IMG/VR virus record: IMGVR_UViG_3300025011_000043
Span: 1 to 61,652 of that record
Length of the DNA stretch: 61,652 bases
Origin: a virus
Reading direction: 5' to 3' (one strand)
Every line of letters begins with the position of its first letter. Within the stretch, counting starts at the first letter, position 1. Of this stretch, positions 1-9,347 are shown piece by piece. The translations under genes were made by a program, and so were the position numbers. A model generated the notes under the pieces. The model was not told the origin of the DNA and ran no database searches. It saw only the letters and a list, made by a program, of their open reading frames with translations.

Positions 1-48
1 CCTTTCCGTACAAAAATATCCGTTTATGAAATTTTAGCGAGGTGGTGA
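1..48 (+). CDS. 3' end of HNH endonuclease gene (joins 61305-61652 across the ends)
   Basis: The first 16 codons are open in the frame that continues exactly from the gene reaching base 61652, and end at TGA 46-48. That stop overlaps the ATG at 48 and the terminase small subunit start. The stretch encodes a plausible tail ending in ILARW. The codon-exact continuation and HNH-terminase adjacency, usual in this phage class, are the evidence that the window ends join. Confidence 0.75.
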   Translation, partial: PFRTKISVYEILARW

Positions 49-50
49 TG

Positions 51-536
51 ATGGGTAGAAACGGACAACCAATCGAAATACTGCAGGCCAAGGGTAAAAG
101 CCATCATCTTACCAAAGCCGAAATTGCAAAACGGAAGGCAGCCCAGATAAAATCTGGCAATAAAACTTTTAAGGCATCAGAACAAGTGATGGCTGATCAA
201 GTGGCACTTACAAAATTTAAACATCTGAAAAAATTATTCCGTGAGATAGAATTCATTGACGGCCTGGATGAAAATATCATTAACCGTTACTGCATAACTT
301 ACAGTCAACTACAGTCATTGCTTGATTATAAAGTCAAACACTCTGGAGCTCTTGAAGGATTGGCTATGTTTGATGAAATGCTTAAACTGGATGCCCGTAT
401 TGACAAAAAGCAGGATCTCTTGATTAAGATGGAGGACCGGCTTTTTCTGAATCCGGTATCGAGACTGAAGAATGTACCCAAGAAAGAAGAAAAGAAAGCC
501 GATCCTTTGGCAGATATGGGATATGGGAATGTATGA
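51..536 (+). CDS. Terminase small subunit (P27-like)
   Basis: Predicted DNA-recognition subunit of the packaging motor, 161 residues. Residues 1-45 are Lys-rich (the MGRNGQP and LTKAEIAKRKAAQ stretches), followed by a helical body. That build and the position directly before the large subunit fit P27-family small terminases. ATG at 51 is preferred because GCGAGGTGG (37-45) is a ribosome site; GTG at 42 lies inside it and ATG at 48 is closer. The stop overlaps the large subunit start by four bases, so the two are translationally coupled. Family call is by context and composition. Confidence 0.8.
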   Translation: MGRNGQPIEILQAKGKSHHLTKAEIAKRKAAQIKSGNKTFKASEQVMADQVALTKFKHLKKLFREIEFIDGLDENIINRYCITYSQLQSLLDYKVKHSGALEGLAMFDEMLKLDARIDKKQDLLIKMEDRLFLNPVSRLKNVPKKEEKKADPLADMGYGNV

Positions 537-2272
537 AGTACGAACTTAAGCAATACTGTGATGAAGTAATTAACAACGATATAGCCCACTGCTTAAAATA
601 TAAATGGTCTGCTATGCGATTCCTGAGAGATTTGAGACGCGAAGAAACAGACGAATTCCCTTGGTTACTGGATGAAGAAAAAGCTAAACTATATTTCAAT
701 TGGATGCGCCTGTTTAAGCACAGTAAAGGGCCGCTTGCAGGCAAGAAAAAAGAACCAGCACCATATGAGCTTTTTGTTTACGGCAATATCTACGGGTGGG
801 TACACAGGGAAACCGGCTTGAGAAGGTTCCGCAGGTCGTATGAGCAGTTAGCGCGGAAGAATGCAAAATCTCAGGACAAGGGCATCCAAGCATTGTACGA
901 GATATCGGCTTTCGGTGAACCGATGGCAGAGGCTTACGTAGCGGCTACCAAAAAAGCCGATACAAGGTTTGTTTGGGGTGAAGCAAGCTGGTTATATCAG
1001 AATTCAGAACTGCTTAAGGATAAATTCGTAACTAAATTTGACCAAGAGCTGCAAGCCACTGTCATAAAGCACAAAAAGAGCGGTTCTTTTTTTGCACGTC
1101 TATCAAAAGAAGACAAGAAGAATGGCGACGGTACCAATCCCCAATTCGTTGTGCTGGATGAATATCACCAGCACGAAACAACGGAATATTACGACTTAGC
1201 TTCATCCGGCATGAAAACAAGGTTACAGCCTTTATTGTCGATTATAACGACCGCCGGTTTTGAGCTGAATAACCCTTGCTACCGTGTTGAATATGATTAT
1301 GTCAGTAAGATACTTGACCCCGATAATCCCGTTGAGAATGACCGTTATTTTGTTTCAATATGTGAGGCCGAAACTGACGAAAACGGCAAGATGATAGACG
1401 ATATAACAAGTGAGTCTGCCCGTTTAAAGTCAAACCCCATCATCGGTAATACCGCTGTAGGTAAAGAGTCTATCGAATATGACGTTATGGAAGCGCAGGA
1501 CAAGCCCGAAAAATTGCGGGACGTTCTAACAAAGACGTTCAATATCTGGATCAACCAACGAGCTGCCGGTTATATGAATATGGCAAAATGGAAATTGTGT
1601 AGCACAAATGACGGCAGACCATTCCCAGACGTTACGGGTATGAAAGTTTATCCTGGACTTGATCTTGCGGCAACACTTGACTTAACAAGTCTGTCATTCG
1701 ATGTACCATTGCCAGATGGGTGTTATGCTGTTTTGTCTCACTCCTTTATGCCTGAGGAAACTTATGATGCGAGAATGAGGGAGGGTAAAATTAGATTCGA
1801 CCTATGGAGGGATCAAGGATGGCTGACGGTTACGCCGGAGGCTGAAGTTGACTACCACTTTATTTTAGAATACCTAATTAAAACTTTCGAAGAATACAAA
1901 TGGCCTAAGGGTGAGATATGTTTTGACCGGGCACTTGCTACCTGGCTATCGCATGAACTCGATCTATTAGGATTTATCCCGGTAGATATACCGCAGTCAT
2001 TTACCGGCTTAAGCGAGGCGACAAAGGATTTTAGGGCTAAGGTGTATAACAAAAAAATATTCCACAATAATAACCCTGTTTTAACCTGGGCAATAGGCAA
2101 TGCCGTAGTCAGAAAAGGTCCAAGTGAAAATATCATGCTGGATAAGTCTAAGGCAAGTGATAAAATTGACCCGTTAGCATCGCTCATTAACGCTCATGTG
2201 CGGGCTATGGTTAACGAAAAGCCCAAAAAATCAGCTTACGAGGACACTACGAGAGAGGTATTTGCGGGATGA
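533..2272 (+). CDS. Terminase large subunit
   Basis: Packaging ATPase and nuclease, 579 residues, normal for Terminase_1 (HK97-type) proteins. A degenerate Walker A (ARKNAKSQ) lies near residue 106 after basic FRRSYEQ, and a Walker B-like VVLDEYHQHE near 205. The C-terminal nuclease half has candidate acidic residues in PGLDLAATLD (about 370) and in DKIDPLASLINA (about 545). It cuts concatemers and drives DNA into the prohead through the portal encoded two genes downstream. ATG at 533 overlaps the small subunit stop. Confidence 0.95.
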   Translation: MKYELKQYCDEVINNDIAHCLKYKWSAMRFLRDLRREETDEFPWLLDEEKAKLYFNWMRLFKHSKGPLAGKKKEPAPYELFVYGNIYGWVHRETGLRRFRRSYEQLARKNAKSQDKGIQALYEISAFGEPMAEAYVAATKKADTRFVWGEASWLYQNSELLKDKFVTKFDQELQATVIKHKKSGSFFARLSKEDKKNGDGTNPQFVVLDEYHQHETTEYYDLASSGMKTRLQPLLSIITTAGFELNNPCYRVEYDYVSKILDPDNPVENDRYFVSICEAETDENGKMIDDITSESARLKSNPIIGNTAVGKESIEYDVMEAQDKPEKLRDVLTKTFNIWINQRAAGYMNMAKWKLCSTNDGRPFPDVTGMKVYPGLDLAATLDLTSLSFDVPLPDGCYAVLSHSFMPEETYDARMREGKIRFDLWRDQGWLTVTPEAEVDYHFILEYLIKTFEEYKWPKGEICFDRALATWLSHELDLLGFIPVDIPQSFTGLSEATKDFRAKVYNKKIFHNNNPVLTWAIGNAVVRKGPSENIMLDKSKASDKIDPLASLINAHVRAMVNEKPKKSAYEDTTREVFAG

Positions 2273-2436
2273 AAAAAGATAAAAAGTTACCTGTTGATGC
2301 TTCAGACCTGCTGATTATAGCAGGAGTGGCTATTACAGGAACAGGAATTTGGCAAATATATCAGCCAGCTTCATTAATTTTTGTTGGTATTTGTAGCCTT
2401 ATTGCTGGTATTTTAGGCTTAAGGCAGGTGGAATGA
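2269..2436 (+). CDS. Small membrane protein between terminase and portal
   Basis: 55 residues from ATG 2269, overlapping the terminase stop; its own stop overlaps the portal ATG (GAATGATG). After a charged start (MKKDKKLP) two hydrophobic segments follow (DLLIIAGVAITGTGIW and SLIFVGICSLIAGILGL), ending LRQVE. Small two-TM proteins at this position are common in HK97-type phages and have no agreed function. The overlaps on both sides support real translation. A holin role is unlikely because a better holin lies beside the amidase. Confidence 0.7.
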   Translation: MKKDKKLPVDASDLLIIAGVAITGTGIWQIYQPASLIFVGICSLIAGILGLRQVE

Positions 2437-3689
2437 TGGGGATATTTAAAAAACTAATAGGGCAGAGAAGCGGGGCAAGCATTTCTAATCCAAGTAAGTG
2501 GCTTATGGATTTATTTGGCGGTAGCAGTGAGTCAAAGGCTGGCGCAATCGTAAACGAAAAGACAGCTATGTACTACTCTACAGTCTTTGCCTGTGTTCGA
2601 ATTATATCTGAAACAATAGCATCCTTACCGCTACATCTATATCGAGGGTTACCTGATGAGGGCAAAGAAAAAGCAGTGTCCCACCCACTATACTCTGTGT
2701 TACACGACATTGGAAATCCTGAGATGCCAAGCTTTACCGTTCGGGAAACCATACAGGCGCATATAAGTACATGGGGTAATGGCTGTGCTGAAATAGAATT
2801 CAATAACGGCGGATACCCAATAGCACTTTGGCCTATGCGACCAGATCGCTTACAGATTGAGAGAGAAAAAATGCTTGGCGACGTCGGGGATCGTAGAAGC
2901 GGTCTTCTTGTTTACCGCTATACTTTTGGTACAGGGGAGCAGGTTGTTTTGCCTGCAAGCAACGTACTCCATATTCCTGGACTTGGTTTCGATGGGATCA
3001 AAGGTTACTCCCCAATCAGCATGGCAAGGGAGGCAATTGGTTTAGGGTTAGCTACTGAGGAATTCGGGGCTAGATTTTTTGGTAATGGAACTCACCCAGG
3101 CGTTATAGTTGAGCATCCAGGAGAGTTATCTGACAATGCTTTTAATCATCTTAAGTCCCAGTTAACGCAAAAACATGCCGGTCTTGGTAAAAGCCATAGG
3201 TTGATGTTGCTTGACGAAGGTATGAAACTCCAGTCTTTAGGCATCCCACCTGAAGACGCACAGTTTTTAGAGACAAGGAAATTCCAAAAATCTGAAATAG
3301 CCGGTATCTACCGAGTGCCGCCCCATATGATTGGTGACCTGGAAAAAGCAACTTTTTCCAATATAGAGCAACAATCCCTTGAATTTGTACGGGACACTAT
3401 ACGCCCCTGGTGTGTACGGTGGGAACAGTATATGTTTATGAAGTTGTTGACACCTGCCGAGCGCAAAAAATATTTTATTGAGCATCTATTAGACGGTCTT
3501 TTGCGTGGTGATATAACCAGTAGATATAATGCCTATGCGGTTGGCAGACAATGGGGTTGGCTTTCAGCGGATGATATTAGGGCTTTGGAAAACATGAACC
3601 CTTTGCCAGACGGTCAGGGGAAAAAGTATCTTACCCCGTTAAATATGGCTTCGGCAGACCAGACAGGTCATGGCACCACAAAACAATAA
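2433..3689 (+). CDS. Portal protein (HK97 family)
   Basis: Dodecameric DNA gate of the head, 418 residues, typical for HK97-type portals. Family signatures visible are the N-terminal YYSTVFACVRIISETIASLPLHLY (read as two adjoining pieces, about residues 48-70), VLHIPGLGFDGIKGYSP (about 173-190) and the C-terminal IAGIYRVPPHMIGDLEKATFSNIE region. Ribosome site AGGCAGGTGG precedes the ATG. It follows the terminase and precedes the protease in the standard order. Confidence 0.95.
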   Translation: MMGIFKKLIGQRSGASISNPSKWLMDLFGGSSESKAGAIVNEKTAMYYSTVFACVRIISETIASLPLHLYRGLPDEGKEKAVSHPLYSVLHDIGNPEMPSFTVRETIQAHISTWGNGCAEIEFNNGGYPIALWPMRPDRLQIEREKMLGDVGDRRSGLLVYRYTFGTGEQVVLPASNVLHIPGLGFDGIKGYSPISMAREAIGLGLATEEFGARFFGNGTHPGVIVEHPGELSDNAFNHLKSQLTQKHAGLGKSHRLMLLDEGMKLQSLGIPPEDAQFLETRKFQKSEIAGIYRVPPHMIGDLEKATFSNIEQQSLEFVRDTIRPWCVRWEQYMFMKLLTPAERKKYFIEHLLDGLLRGDITSRYNAYAVGRQWGWLSADDIRALENMNPLPDGQGKKYLTPLNMASADQTGHGTTKQ

Positions 3690-3713
3690 CTTGGATATGG
3701 AGGTGAAACTGAA

Positions 3714-4439
3714 TTGAGTAAAAACAAACCGCCGGTACTCTACAGAGAAATGACCTTTCAAAGGGACGCTATTGACGAATCATCACGTATAGCCACTTTA
3801 AGTTTTTCGAGTGAGGCTCCTGTAATACGCCAGTCATGGTTTATGGGCGCATGGACTGAAATTCTTAGGCATGAAACACAGGCTATTGATATGATGAGGC
3901 TTAGGGATATGGGTGTACTCTTGTATATGCACAGTTCCTATTCTCCAATTGGGAGTATTATGGAGCCGTATCTTGATGAAAGCCAGCGTAAATGTATGGC
4001 AAAAGCCCGTTTTGACACAGATCCGCAAAGCGACGCAGTGTTCCAGAAGGTCCTGAGTGGTACTTTGCGCGGCGTTTCAGTAGGATACCGGGTGCTTGAA
4101 GAAGATTGGGAGGTAGTAAAAGACGGCAAGAAGTCTTCTTGTGGGCGTTTTACTGGTCCGTGCGAGATAGCAAACCGATGGACGCCCTACGAGGTAAGTA
4201 TTGTTTCTCTACCTGCTGATGTTACTGTGGGTGTGGGCCGTTCAAATGAAACAGGTTTTGAAATGTCTGAATATATGTTTGGCCGTATGGCTGATGTTAT
4301 AACTGAAAGGATTATGAAAAATATTCCTTTTGAGATACCTAAAAAACCGGAAAAAGAGGATGAACGCTCTGAGGAATCAGGAAAATTACAAATAATGCGG
4401 CGAAAACTTGATTTAATTTCCCGTATAGACACCATGTAG
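3714..4439 (+). CDS. Prohead maturation protease (HK97 family)
   Basis: Serine protease that trims the capsid protein during head maturation, 241 residues. Hallmarks are a His in GVLLYMHSSYSPIGS (about residue 74), the Ser-containing SGTLRGVSVGY (about 117-127) and PYEVSIVSLPAD (about 160). The TTG start follows GGAGGTGAAACTGAA. The residues past about 185 are a charged, helical extension that may act in scaffolding. It is followed by the capsid gene after an intrinsic terminator that overlaps the end of this gene. Confidence 0.9.
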   Translation: MSKNKPPVLYREMTFQRDAIDESSRIATLSFSSEAPVIRQSWFMGAWTEILRHETQAIDMMRLRDMGVLLYMHSSYSPIGSIMEPYLDESQRKCMAKARFDTDPQSDAVFQKVLSGTLRGVSVGYRVLEEDWEVVKDGKKSSCGRFTGPCEIANRWTPYEVSIVSLPADVTVGVGRSNETGFEMSEYMFGRMADVITERIMKNIPFEIPKKPEKEDERSEESGKLQIMRRKLDLISRIDTM

Positions 4440-4452
4440 ATGGTGTTTTTTA
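4429..4452 (+). terminator. Intrinsic terminator/attenuator before capsid gene
   Basis: ACACCA, a 6-base loop, TGGTGT, then a run of T. It spans the protease stop codon and would reduce read-through or process the mRNA ahead of the capsid gene. Confidence 0.6.
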
Positions 4453-4498
4453 TATTGAAACCCGTAAATTAGCCCAAAAATAAGTAGGAGGATGAAAA

Positions 4499-5758
4499 AT
4501 GCCATTAAGAGAAAAGAAACAAGCCCGTTTCGCCCTTGTTGGCGAGGCAAGAGTTATGCTTGATACTGCTGAAAAAGAAAAACGTGACCTTACAGCAGAA
4601 GAGAATGAGCAGTACGAAAGAATTATGGCCGATGTTGACCGCATAGGAACCGAAATTCAAGCCGAAGAACGCAAGCAGGAACGTCGTGCCAAAGTGGATG
4701 GCCTTACCCGCGAATTAGAAGGAAGCCAAGGACGTTTTGTGGGCGGGGAAAATCCGCAAGGACAAAGCAATGATGAGCAGCGAAATGCCAGGCCACGCGA
4801 TACAGAAGAATACAAAGCAGCTTTTCGCGAGTATCTTATTGGTGGCAGAGATGCGCTAACACAAAACCAGATGCGATCACTGCAGGCAGACAGCGATACT
4901 AAGGGCGGATATACCGTAGCTCCTATTCAGTTTGTCATGGAGCTTCTAAAAGATGTTGACGATGCCTTGGTAATTCGTCAGTTAGCTAGGACATTTACTC
5001 TAGATAAAGCTGAAAGCCTTGGTGTTCCAACTCGTGAAAGTCGCTATGATGACTTTGATTGGACAGGTGAAGTTAATACCGTTGAAGAGGACGACGGCAT
5101 GACTTTTGGAAAGCGCGAACTCAGGCCGCATCCGCTCAGCAAACTGATTAAAATATCTTCAAAACTCATGCGCCAGTCAATGCTTGATCCGGAAGGACTT
5201 GTTCGTCAGGAAATTTCCTATATTCTAGGCGGTACACAGGAGAAGGCATTTATGACCGGGCCAGGTGCAGGAAGGCCGCTGGGATTTTTCACTGCAAGCG
5301 ACGATGGCATCCCGACATCGCGAGACATAAGCACCGGCAACACTGCAACTGATGTAAAAGGAGATGGCTTAATAGAGGCTAAATACGCTCTTAAATCTCA
5401 GTACGTGGCGAATGCCAGATGGTTATTTCATCGCGATACCATGAAACGTATCCGTAAATTAAAAGACGGTAATGGAAATTATATTTGGATGGCCGGCCTA
5501 ACTAATGGACAACCTGATACAATTCTTGAGGTGCCCTACATCATGTCAGAATTTGCACCAAACACCTTTACTACCGGTCAGTACGTGGGAATTATCGGCG
5601 ACTTCCGGTTCTACTGGATTGTTGACGCATTGAATATGGAAATCCAGCGGTTGATTGAACTATTCAGTCTGAACAACAAGATCGGCTTTGTTATTAGGGC
5701 TGAAACAGATGCAATGCCGGTGAGAGCTGAAGCATTCGCCAGGGTGAAGCTGGGTTAA
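4499..5758 (+). CDS. Major capsid protein (HK97 fold)
   Basis: Main shell protein, 419 residues. Residues 1-110 are a highly charged helical delta/scaffold domain (LTAEENEQYERIMADVDRI) expected to be removed by the upstream protease. The body carries family motifs such as KGGYTVAPIQFV (about 130), PHPLSKLIKISSKLMRQS (about 205-222), QEKAFMTGPGAGRPLGF (about 250) and a C-terminal FVIRAETDAMPVRAEAFARVKLG region. A strong AGGAGG precedes the ATG. Confidence 0.96.
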   Translation: MPLREKKQARFALVGEARVMLDTAEKEKRDLTAEENEQYERIMADVDRIGTEIQAEERKQERRAKVDGLTRELEGSQGRFVGGENPQGQSNDEQRNARPRDTEEYKAAFREYLIGGRDALTQNQMRSLQADSDTKGGYTVAPIQFVMELLKDVDDALVIRQLARTFTLDKAESLGVPTRESRYDDFDWTGEVNTVEEDDGMTFGKRELRPHPLSKLIKISSKLMRQSMLDPEGLVRQEISYILGGTQEKAFMTGPGAGRPLGFFTASDDGIPTSRDISTGNTATDVKGDGLIEAKYALKSQYVANARWLFHRDTMKRIRKLKDGNGNYIWMAGLTNGQPDTILEVPYIMSEFAPNTFTTGQYVGIIGDFRFYWIVDALNMEIQRLIELFSLNNKIGFVIRAETDAMPVRAEAFARVKLG

Positions 5759-5806
5759 TTCCTAACTTCACTTTTCATAAATAAAAAAAACAGGAGGCTA
5801 TAGACC

Positions 5807-6235
5807 GTGAATCTTTCAAGTGAAATCAAGATTACAAAAGTTAAAGCTGCTGAAGTAAGCGCCGGGACCGAAGTACTGAGCGATGAGGTTAATATGGCTG
5901 GTTATGACGGAGTTGTGTTTTTCACCGCTATAGGCACAGCAAACGCCGGAAATTACATCAAGGCTCAACAGGACGATGTAATGGGAATGGCCGGGGCAGC
6001 CGACCTGGAAGGGACAAAAGTTGTCGCTACCGCAAACGATCAAGTTATTTGGCTGGACGTTTACCGCCCGCTGAAACAATTTGTGCGCGTATCAGTTATC
6101 CGTGCCGGTGCAGGTTCAACCGTTGGTGAAATTTATGCTTTGCGTTACGCGGGACGGATGCGCCCGGTTGATAATGTAATTACCAATACGATTATCGGTG
6201 AACTGCATGTGAGTCCCAACGAAGGAACCGCCTAG
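5807..6235 (+). CDS. Putative capsid decoration/head accessory protein
   Basis: 142 residues from GTG behind CAGGAGG. It is beta-rich with little charge (MAGYDGVVFFTAIGTANAGN, LDVYRPLKQFVRVSVIRAG), with no signal peptide or membrane segment. Proteins of this size and build directly after the capsid gene are often head decoration or small head proteins; that role is inferred from position. It is followed by a weak GC hairpin at 6244-6262. Confidence 0.55.
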   Translation: MNLSSEIKITKVKAAEVSAGTEVLSDEVNMAGYDGVVFFTAIGTANAGNYIKAQQDDVMGMAGAADLEGTKVVATANDQVIWLDVYRPLKQFVRVSVIRAGAGSTVGEIYALRYAGRMRPVDNVITNTIIGELHVSPNEGTA

Positions 6236-6290
6236 TTAATTTAAAAACCTGGTCCGGGTTTTATACTCGGGCCATTAAGGAGGTAAACCT

Positions 6291-7265
6291 GTGGCATATA
6301 ATTCAAAAGTCTATCGTAAGCAAGGCGGAGATGAACTTGTTGTCGCCAATGGAGGCATAATCACCGTTGAATCCGGTGGACAAATTAACATAATTTCTCC
6401 CAAAGGAGCAATTTACTTTGTTGACGCTAATATTGGGGCCAGTGGGGATGGTCTTAGTTGGGGTGCAGCCTTTAAAACGATGGCCGAAGCTTTTGCGGTA
6501 ATTGCAAGTGGAGATACTATTTTCTTTCGTGGGAAAATTCGTGAACAATTAACTACACCGGTACAGGTATTTGATGTAACTATTATCGGTGCTGGCAATC
6601 GCCCACGACATGCTGACAGCACTCCTGACGGCGGTCAGGACGTGACCAACACATGGACAATTCCGGCATCGGGTGCAACCACTGCACCGCTTTGTAAGGT
6701 TCTTCAACAAGGTTGGCGATTCGTAAATATCCTGTTCGCCGGGCCTACCGATTCTGATTGTATTCAGTTGTATCGCGATGCGGGCGCGGACGATGCTGAA
6801 CGCGATGCATCGCACGCTGAGTTTATTAATTGCCGCTTTGCCTCTGGTTATAACGGCATTAATGACTCTGGAGGTTGTTGGGGTGCGCTTGTACAGGGGT
6901 GCCGTTTTGGAGCACTCACCAACTTTTGTATTCTAGGCGTGGGTAACATTGGAGTTGGGCAGAGCGATTGGATTATTGAGGATAATCACTTTTATGGTTT
7001 TGCCAACGGCGTAAAGATTGCAGCTTTCGGATGCCGGATTAAGGGCAACACTTTTACCGATGGCGGAACTCCTAACACTACAGTTGTACTTAATACCAAT
7101 AACGGCGGAGGGGCAGATAACTTTGTCGTAGATAATTACTTCCAGACAGCAACTGCTAACTTCAACACACCTGATATTGTTGGAACGGCAACTGATGTAT
7201 GGAATAACACAAGTATTGACGGCACGACGGGGATGATTGGCCGCGAAGTTGGACAGCCGGCGTAA
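6291..7265 (+). CDS. Right-handed beta-helix head/fibre protein
   Basis: 324 residues from GTG behind AAGGAGG. After residue 40 the opening IYFVDANIGASGDGLSWGAAFKT is typical of phage parallel beta-helix proteins (VDANxGxDxxxGxSWxxAFKT), and the remainder has repeated short strands with N/G-rich turns (FINCRFASGYNGI, WIIEDNHFYGFANGVKI, RIKGNTFTDGGTP). This fold often binds or cleaves surface polysaccharide. Its place among head genes suggests a capsid fibre rather than a tailspike. No catalytic residues can be assigned. Confidence 0.65.
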   Translation: MAYNSKVYRKQGGDELVVANGGIITVESGGQINIISPKGAIYFVDANIGASGDGLSWGAAFKTMAEAFAVIASGDTIFFRGKIREQLTTPVQVFDVTIIGAGNRPRHADSTPDGGQDVTNTWTIPASGATTAPLCKVLQQGWRFVNILFAGPTDSDCIQLYRDAGADDAERDASHAEFINCRFASGYNGINDSGGCWGALVQGCRFGALTNFCILGVGNIGVGQSDWIIEDNHFYGFANGVKIAAFGCRIKGNTFTDGGTPNTTVVLNTNNGGGADNFVVDNYFQTATANFNTPDIVGTATDVWNNTSIDGTTGMIGREVGQPA

Positions 7266-7268
7266 AAT

Positions 7269-7298
7269 AAAAGAGAAGGACAGCTGTCCTTCTCTTTT
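7269..7298. terminator. Bidirectional intrinsic terminator (perfect 30-base palindrome)
   Basis: A perfect palindrome centred on CAGCTG with AAAAGAGAAGGA/TCCTTCTCTTTT arms, just after the beta-helix gene. The U-tract forms in both directions. Confidence 0.8.
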
Positions 7299-7325
7299 CA
7301 CCTCAAGGAATGGAGGGCAAAGCAA

Positions 7326-8345
7326 TTGGCATTTAGGCGAAAAGAAAACTTTGAGCAGTATACCTGCCTTTCCACCGACATAAAGACGACTACAGGAATA
7401 GCTCTTGATTCAATATGTACTGAGACGGACACCGGTGACGAGTATATTTTTAATGGTGCAGCATGGGCAAAAAATAAACCAAAAGCTGCAACTGAAGTAA
7501 CGTTGGCGGCGCTTGAAGCGCTATTAACTAGCATCAAAAACACCGATGGTATAAAGAAGATAACCGATACAGTCAATACCCAACTAATCGGTAGCAGAGG
7601 TGCAGTAATAGCCCACAGGACAGCGATAACTACAGCGGATAAAGTACCAGTAATTACGATAACCGCAGCAGATCAACCAGCCACCGCAGGATCTCTTACT
7701 GCCGTTGCTCATGGAATAGGTGTTGCACCGGGTAATTCCTATGGTTCAGCAGGTGTAAGTGCTCTCGTAACGGTTACGCCTACTGTAAACAAGTCCATAG
7801 ACATAACAATCCCACAAGCAACAGGGGCAGAGTATTACGAAATTTTTGTCAGTACATCAACAAGCAGCCCTCAATTACTTGCACGTATCACAGAGGAACA
7901 ACGTGCCACGGGTTGCGCTATTACAGCAGCTTATACTGTAGGAGCAGGCGGCAGTGCCGGGGTGGTAAATATCCAAGTTGTTGGCACTGGAAACGCTTCA
8001 ACCGCTGCACCATTCGTTGCTAATAACGCTTATATTCCCACAGGCGTTACAGCAGTATCGTGTGCAGGTAAAACAAAAGCATACATTTACCTGGATTTAA
8101 CTATTGCTGATTTAAGAAGTGCTCCGGCAATTGAAATTAACCCGTTTATGCAAAATAATGACTCCGAATCAACTAAATGGTTCCAGATTGAGTCTCAGGC
8201 TATTGCTATAATGAACGGCGCAACAGGACAGCCATTGCCACAAGTTTTTGTAGTAGACGTAAATTCTGCTAGAAATTTAATTGTGCTAGTAGGCACAATC
8301 TCCGGGCAAGGTACTAGTGTAAATATTACCGTAGAATTATTTTAG
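7326..8345 (+). CDS. Structural protein with Ig/fibronectin-like beta domain
   Basis: 339 residues; TTG start behind GGAGGGCAAAGCAA. The N-terminus (GDEYIFNGAAWAKNK) resembles the short head-decoration modules seen before fibre domains. The middle (about 100-205, ITIPQATGAEYYEIFVSTS) looks like a fibronectin-type beta sandwich, and the C-terminus (about 235-339) is another beta domain. It is probably a head or neck fibre component, judged from neighbours. Confidence 0.5.
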   Translation: MAFRRKENFEQYTCLSTDIKTTTGIALDSICTETDTGDEYIFNGAAWAKNKPKAATEVTLAALEALLTSIKNTDGIKKITDTVNTQLIGSRGAVIAHRTAITTADKVPVITITAADQPATAGSLTAVAHGIGVAPGNSYGSAGVSALVTVTPTVNKSIDITIPQATGAEYYEIFVSTSTSSPQLLARITEEQRATGCAITAAYTVGAGGSAGVVNIQVVGTGNASTAAPFVANNAYIPTGVTAVSCAGKTKAYIYLDLTIADLRSAPAIEINPFMQNNDSESTKWFQIESQAIAIMNGATGQPLPQVFVVDVNSARNLIVLVGTISGQGTSVNITVELF

Positions 8346-8356
8346 GAGGTAAGCAG

Positions 8357-9046
8357 ATGTATATTATCGCTAAACCTCCGAGACTTAAAGGGGTAGAAGA
8401 TATTGTTCAGGACTGCCTTTTAGAGGAATATCGTTTTGAAGAATCTATCGGGGAAATTTTGATTGGTTATAAAAACGGTTATAATGGCACTTCCGGTACA
8501 GGTAATAATAAACCCACACCAACACCTAACGGATGGTTATTTTTTGTTGACGATTATGTTGACTTACCATCGCAAATCAAGGATGCTTTATCTGTAGAAA
8601 AATCTTTTACTACTATTTTTGCGGGGATGCTTAAAGCTAATACCGTTTTAAGTAGCGTAAAAGCAGTGGATGATAGGTTAAATATCAATGTAACCACAGC
8701 ATATCCAAAGACAATAAGAGGTAATTTGTTTAAAACCGTAAATTATAGTCGGGCAGGGCAAGAGTTTAATTCCAATGTTTTTAATGTCTTCACATACACT
8801 TCTGAGGGAGATAAGGCTAAATTTTTTATAAACAAAGATAATTTTCGTAACGGAATAACTGCTTCTAGTGCTGGGACTACGCTTGGTTGTCGTATTGGAT
8901 TAAGACCTATAGGTTCGATAGGACTAGAAGGAATATTATCTCACATGCTTATATATACCAGAGTATTAACGGATTCAGAAATACTAAGAAACTACAGGGT
9001 ATTGAAAAATACCCTAAAATTAAGGGGTGTAATTATTGGCGACTAA
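8357..9046 (+). CDS. LamG/concanavalin-like binding protein
   Basis: 229 residues from ATG behind TAGGAGG. Residues 55-220 have the pattern of a concanavalin A-like sandwich ending IGLEGILSHMLIYTRVLTDSEILRNY, the 'xxxxYxRxLTdxEixxnY' signature of phage LamG domains. A flexible GTSGTGNNKPTPTP linker lies near residue 50. It is likely a surface-binding decoration or fibre. A second LamG domain occurs at 20604. Confidence 0.65.
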   Translation: MYIIAKPPRLKGVEDIVQDCLLEEYRFEESIGEILIGYKNGYNGTSGTGNNKPTPTPNGWLFFVDDYVDLPSQIKDALSVEKSFTTIFAGMLKANTVLSSVKAVDDRLNINVTTAYPKTIRGNLFKTVNYSRAGQEFNSNVFNVFTYTSEGDKAKFFINKDNFRNGITASSAGTTLGCRIGLRPIGSIGLEGILSHMLIYTRVLTDSEILRNYRVLKNTLKLRGVIIGD

Positions 9047-9263
9047 AGTTATTATTTTTCCGACATTAGAAAGTTTTCAGTCATGTCAAAATCCTTTACC
9101 AAGCGGTCAAATTTTCTGCAATCCTGTACCGGCTAACGATGGCATAAGATATGCTATGTGTATGGATTGGGTTCAAATGGATTTAGATTATTTTGCTACT
9201 CTGGAAGGGGTAACTATCGCAGACACATTGCCTAGCGATTGGTACTACCCAGAGGAAGGTTAA
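9036..9263 (+). CDS. Hypothetical small protein after the LamG gene
   Basis: 75 residues; TTG start inside the end of the LamG gene (11-base overlap). Contains three Cys (FQSCQN, QIFCNP, YAMCMDW) and an acidic C-terminus (DWYYPEEG). No family recognised; the overlap implies coupled expression. Confidence 0.5.
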   Translation: MATKVIIFPTLESFQSCQNPLPSGQIFCNPVPANDGIRYAMCMDWVQMDLDYFATLEGVTIADTLPSDWYYPEEG

Positions 9264-9308
9264 CCAACTAAAGAAGTTGTGTTAGTTGGGATATATAATA
9301 TTTTAGAT

Positions 9309-9330
9309 AACCGCTTCCGGGCGGTTTTCT
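9309..9330 (+). terminator. Intrinsic terminator
   Basis: AACCGC-TTCCGG-GCGGTT followed by TTCTT. A further 8-bp hairpin (CCAACTAA/TTAGTTGG) lies just upstream at about 9263-9288. Confidence 0.6.
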
Positions 9331-9347
9331 TGTGGAGGTGAATTAAC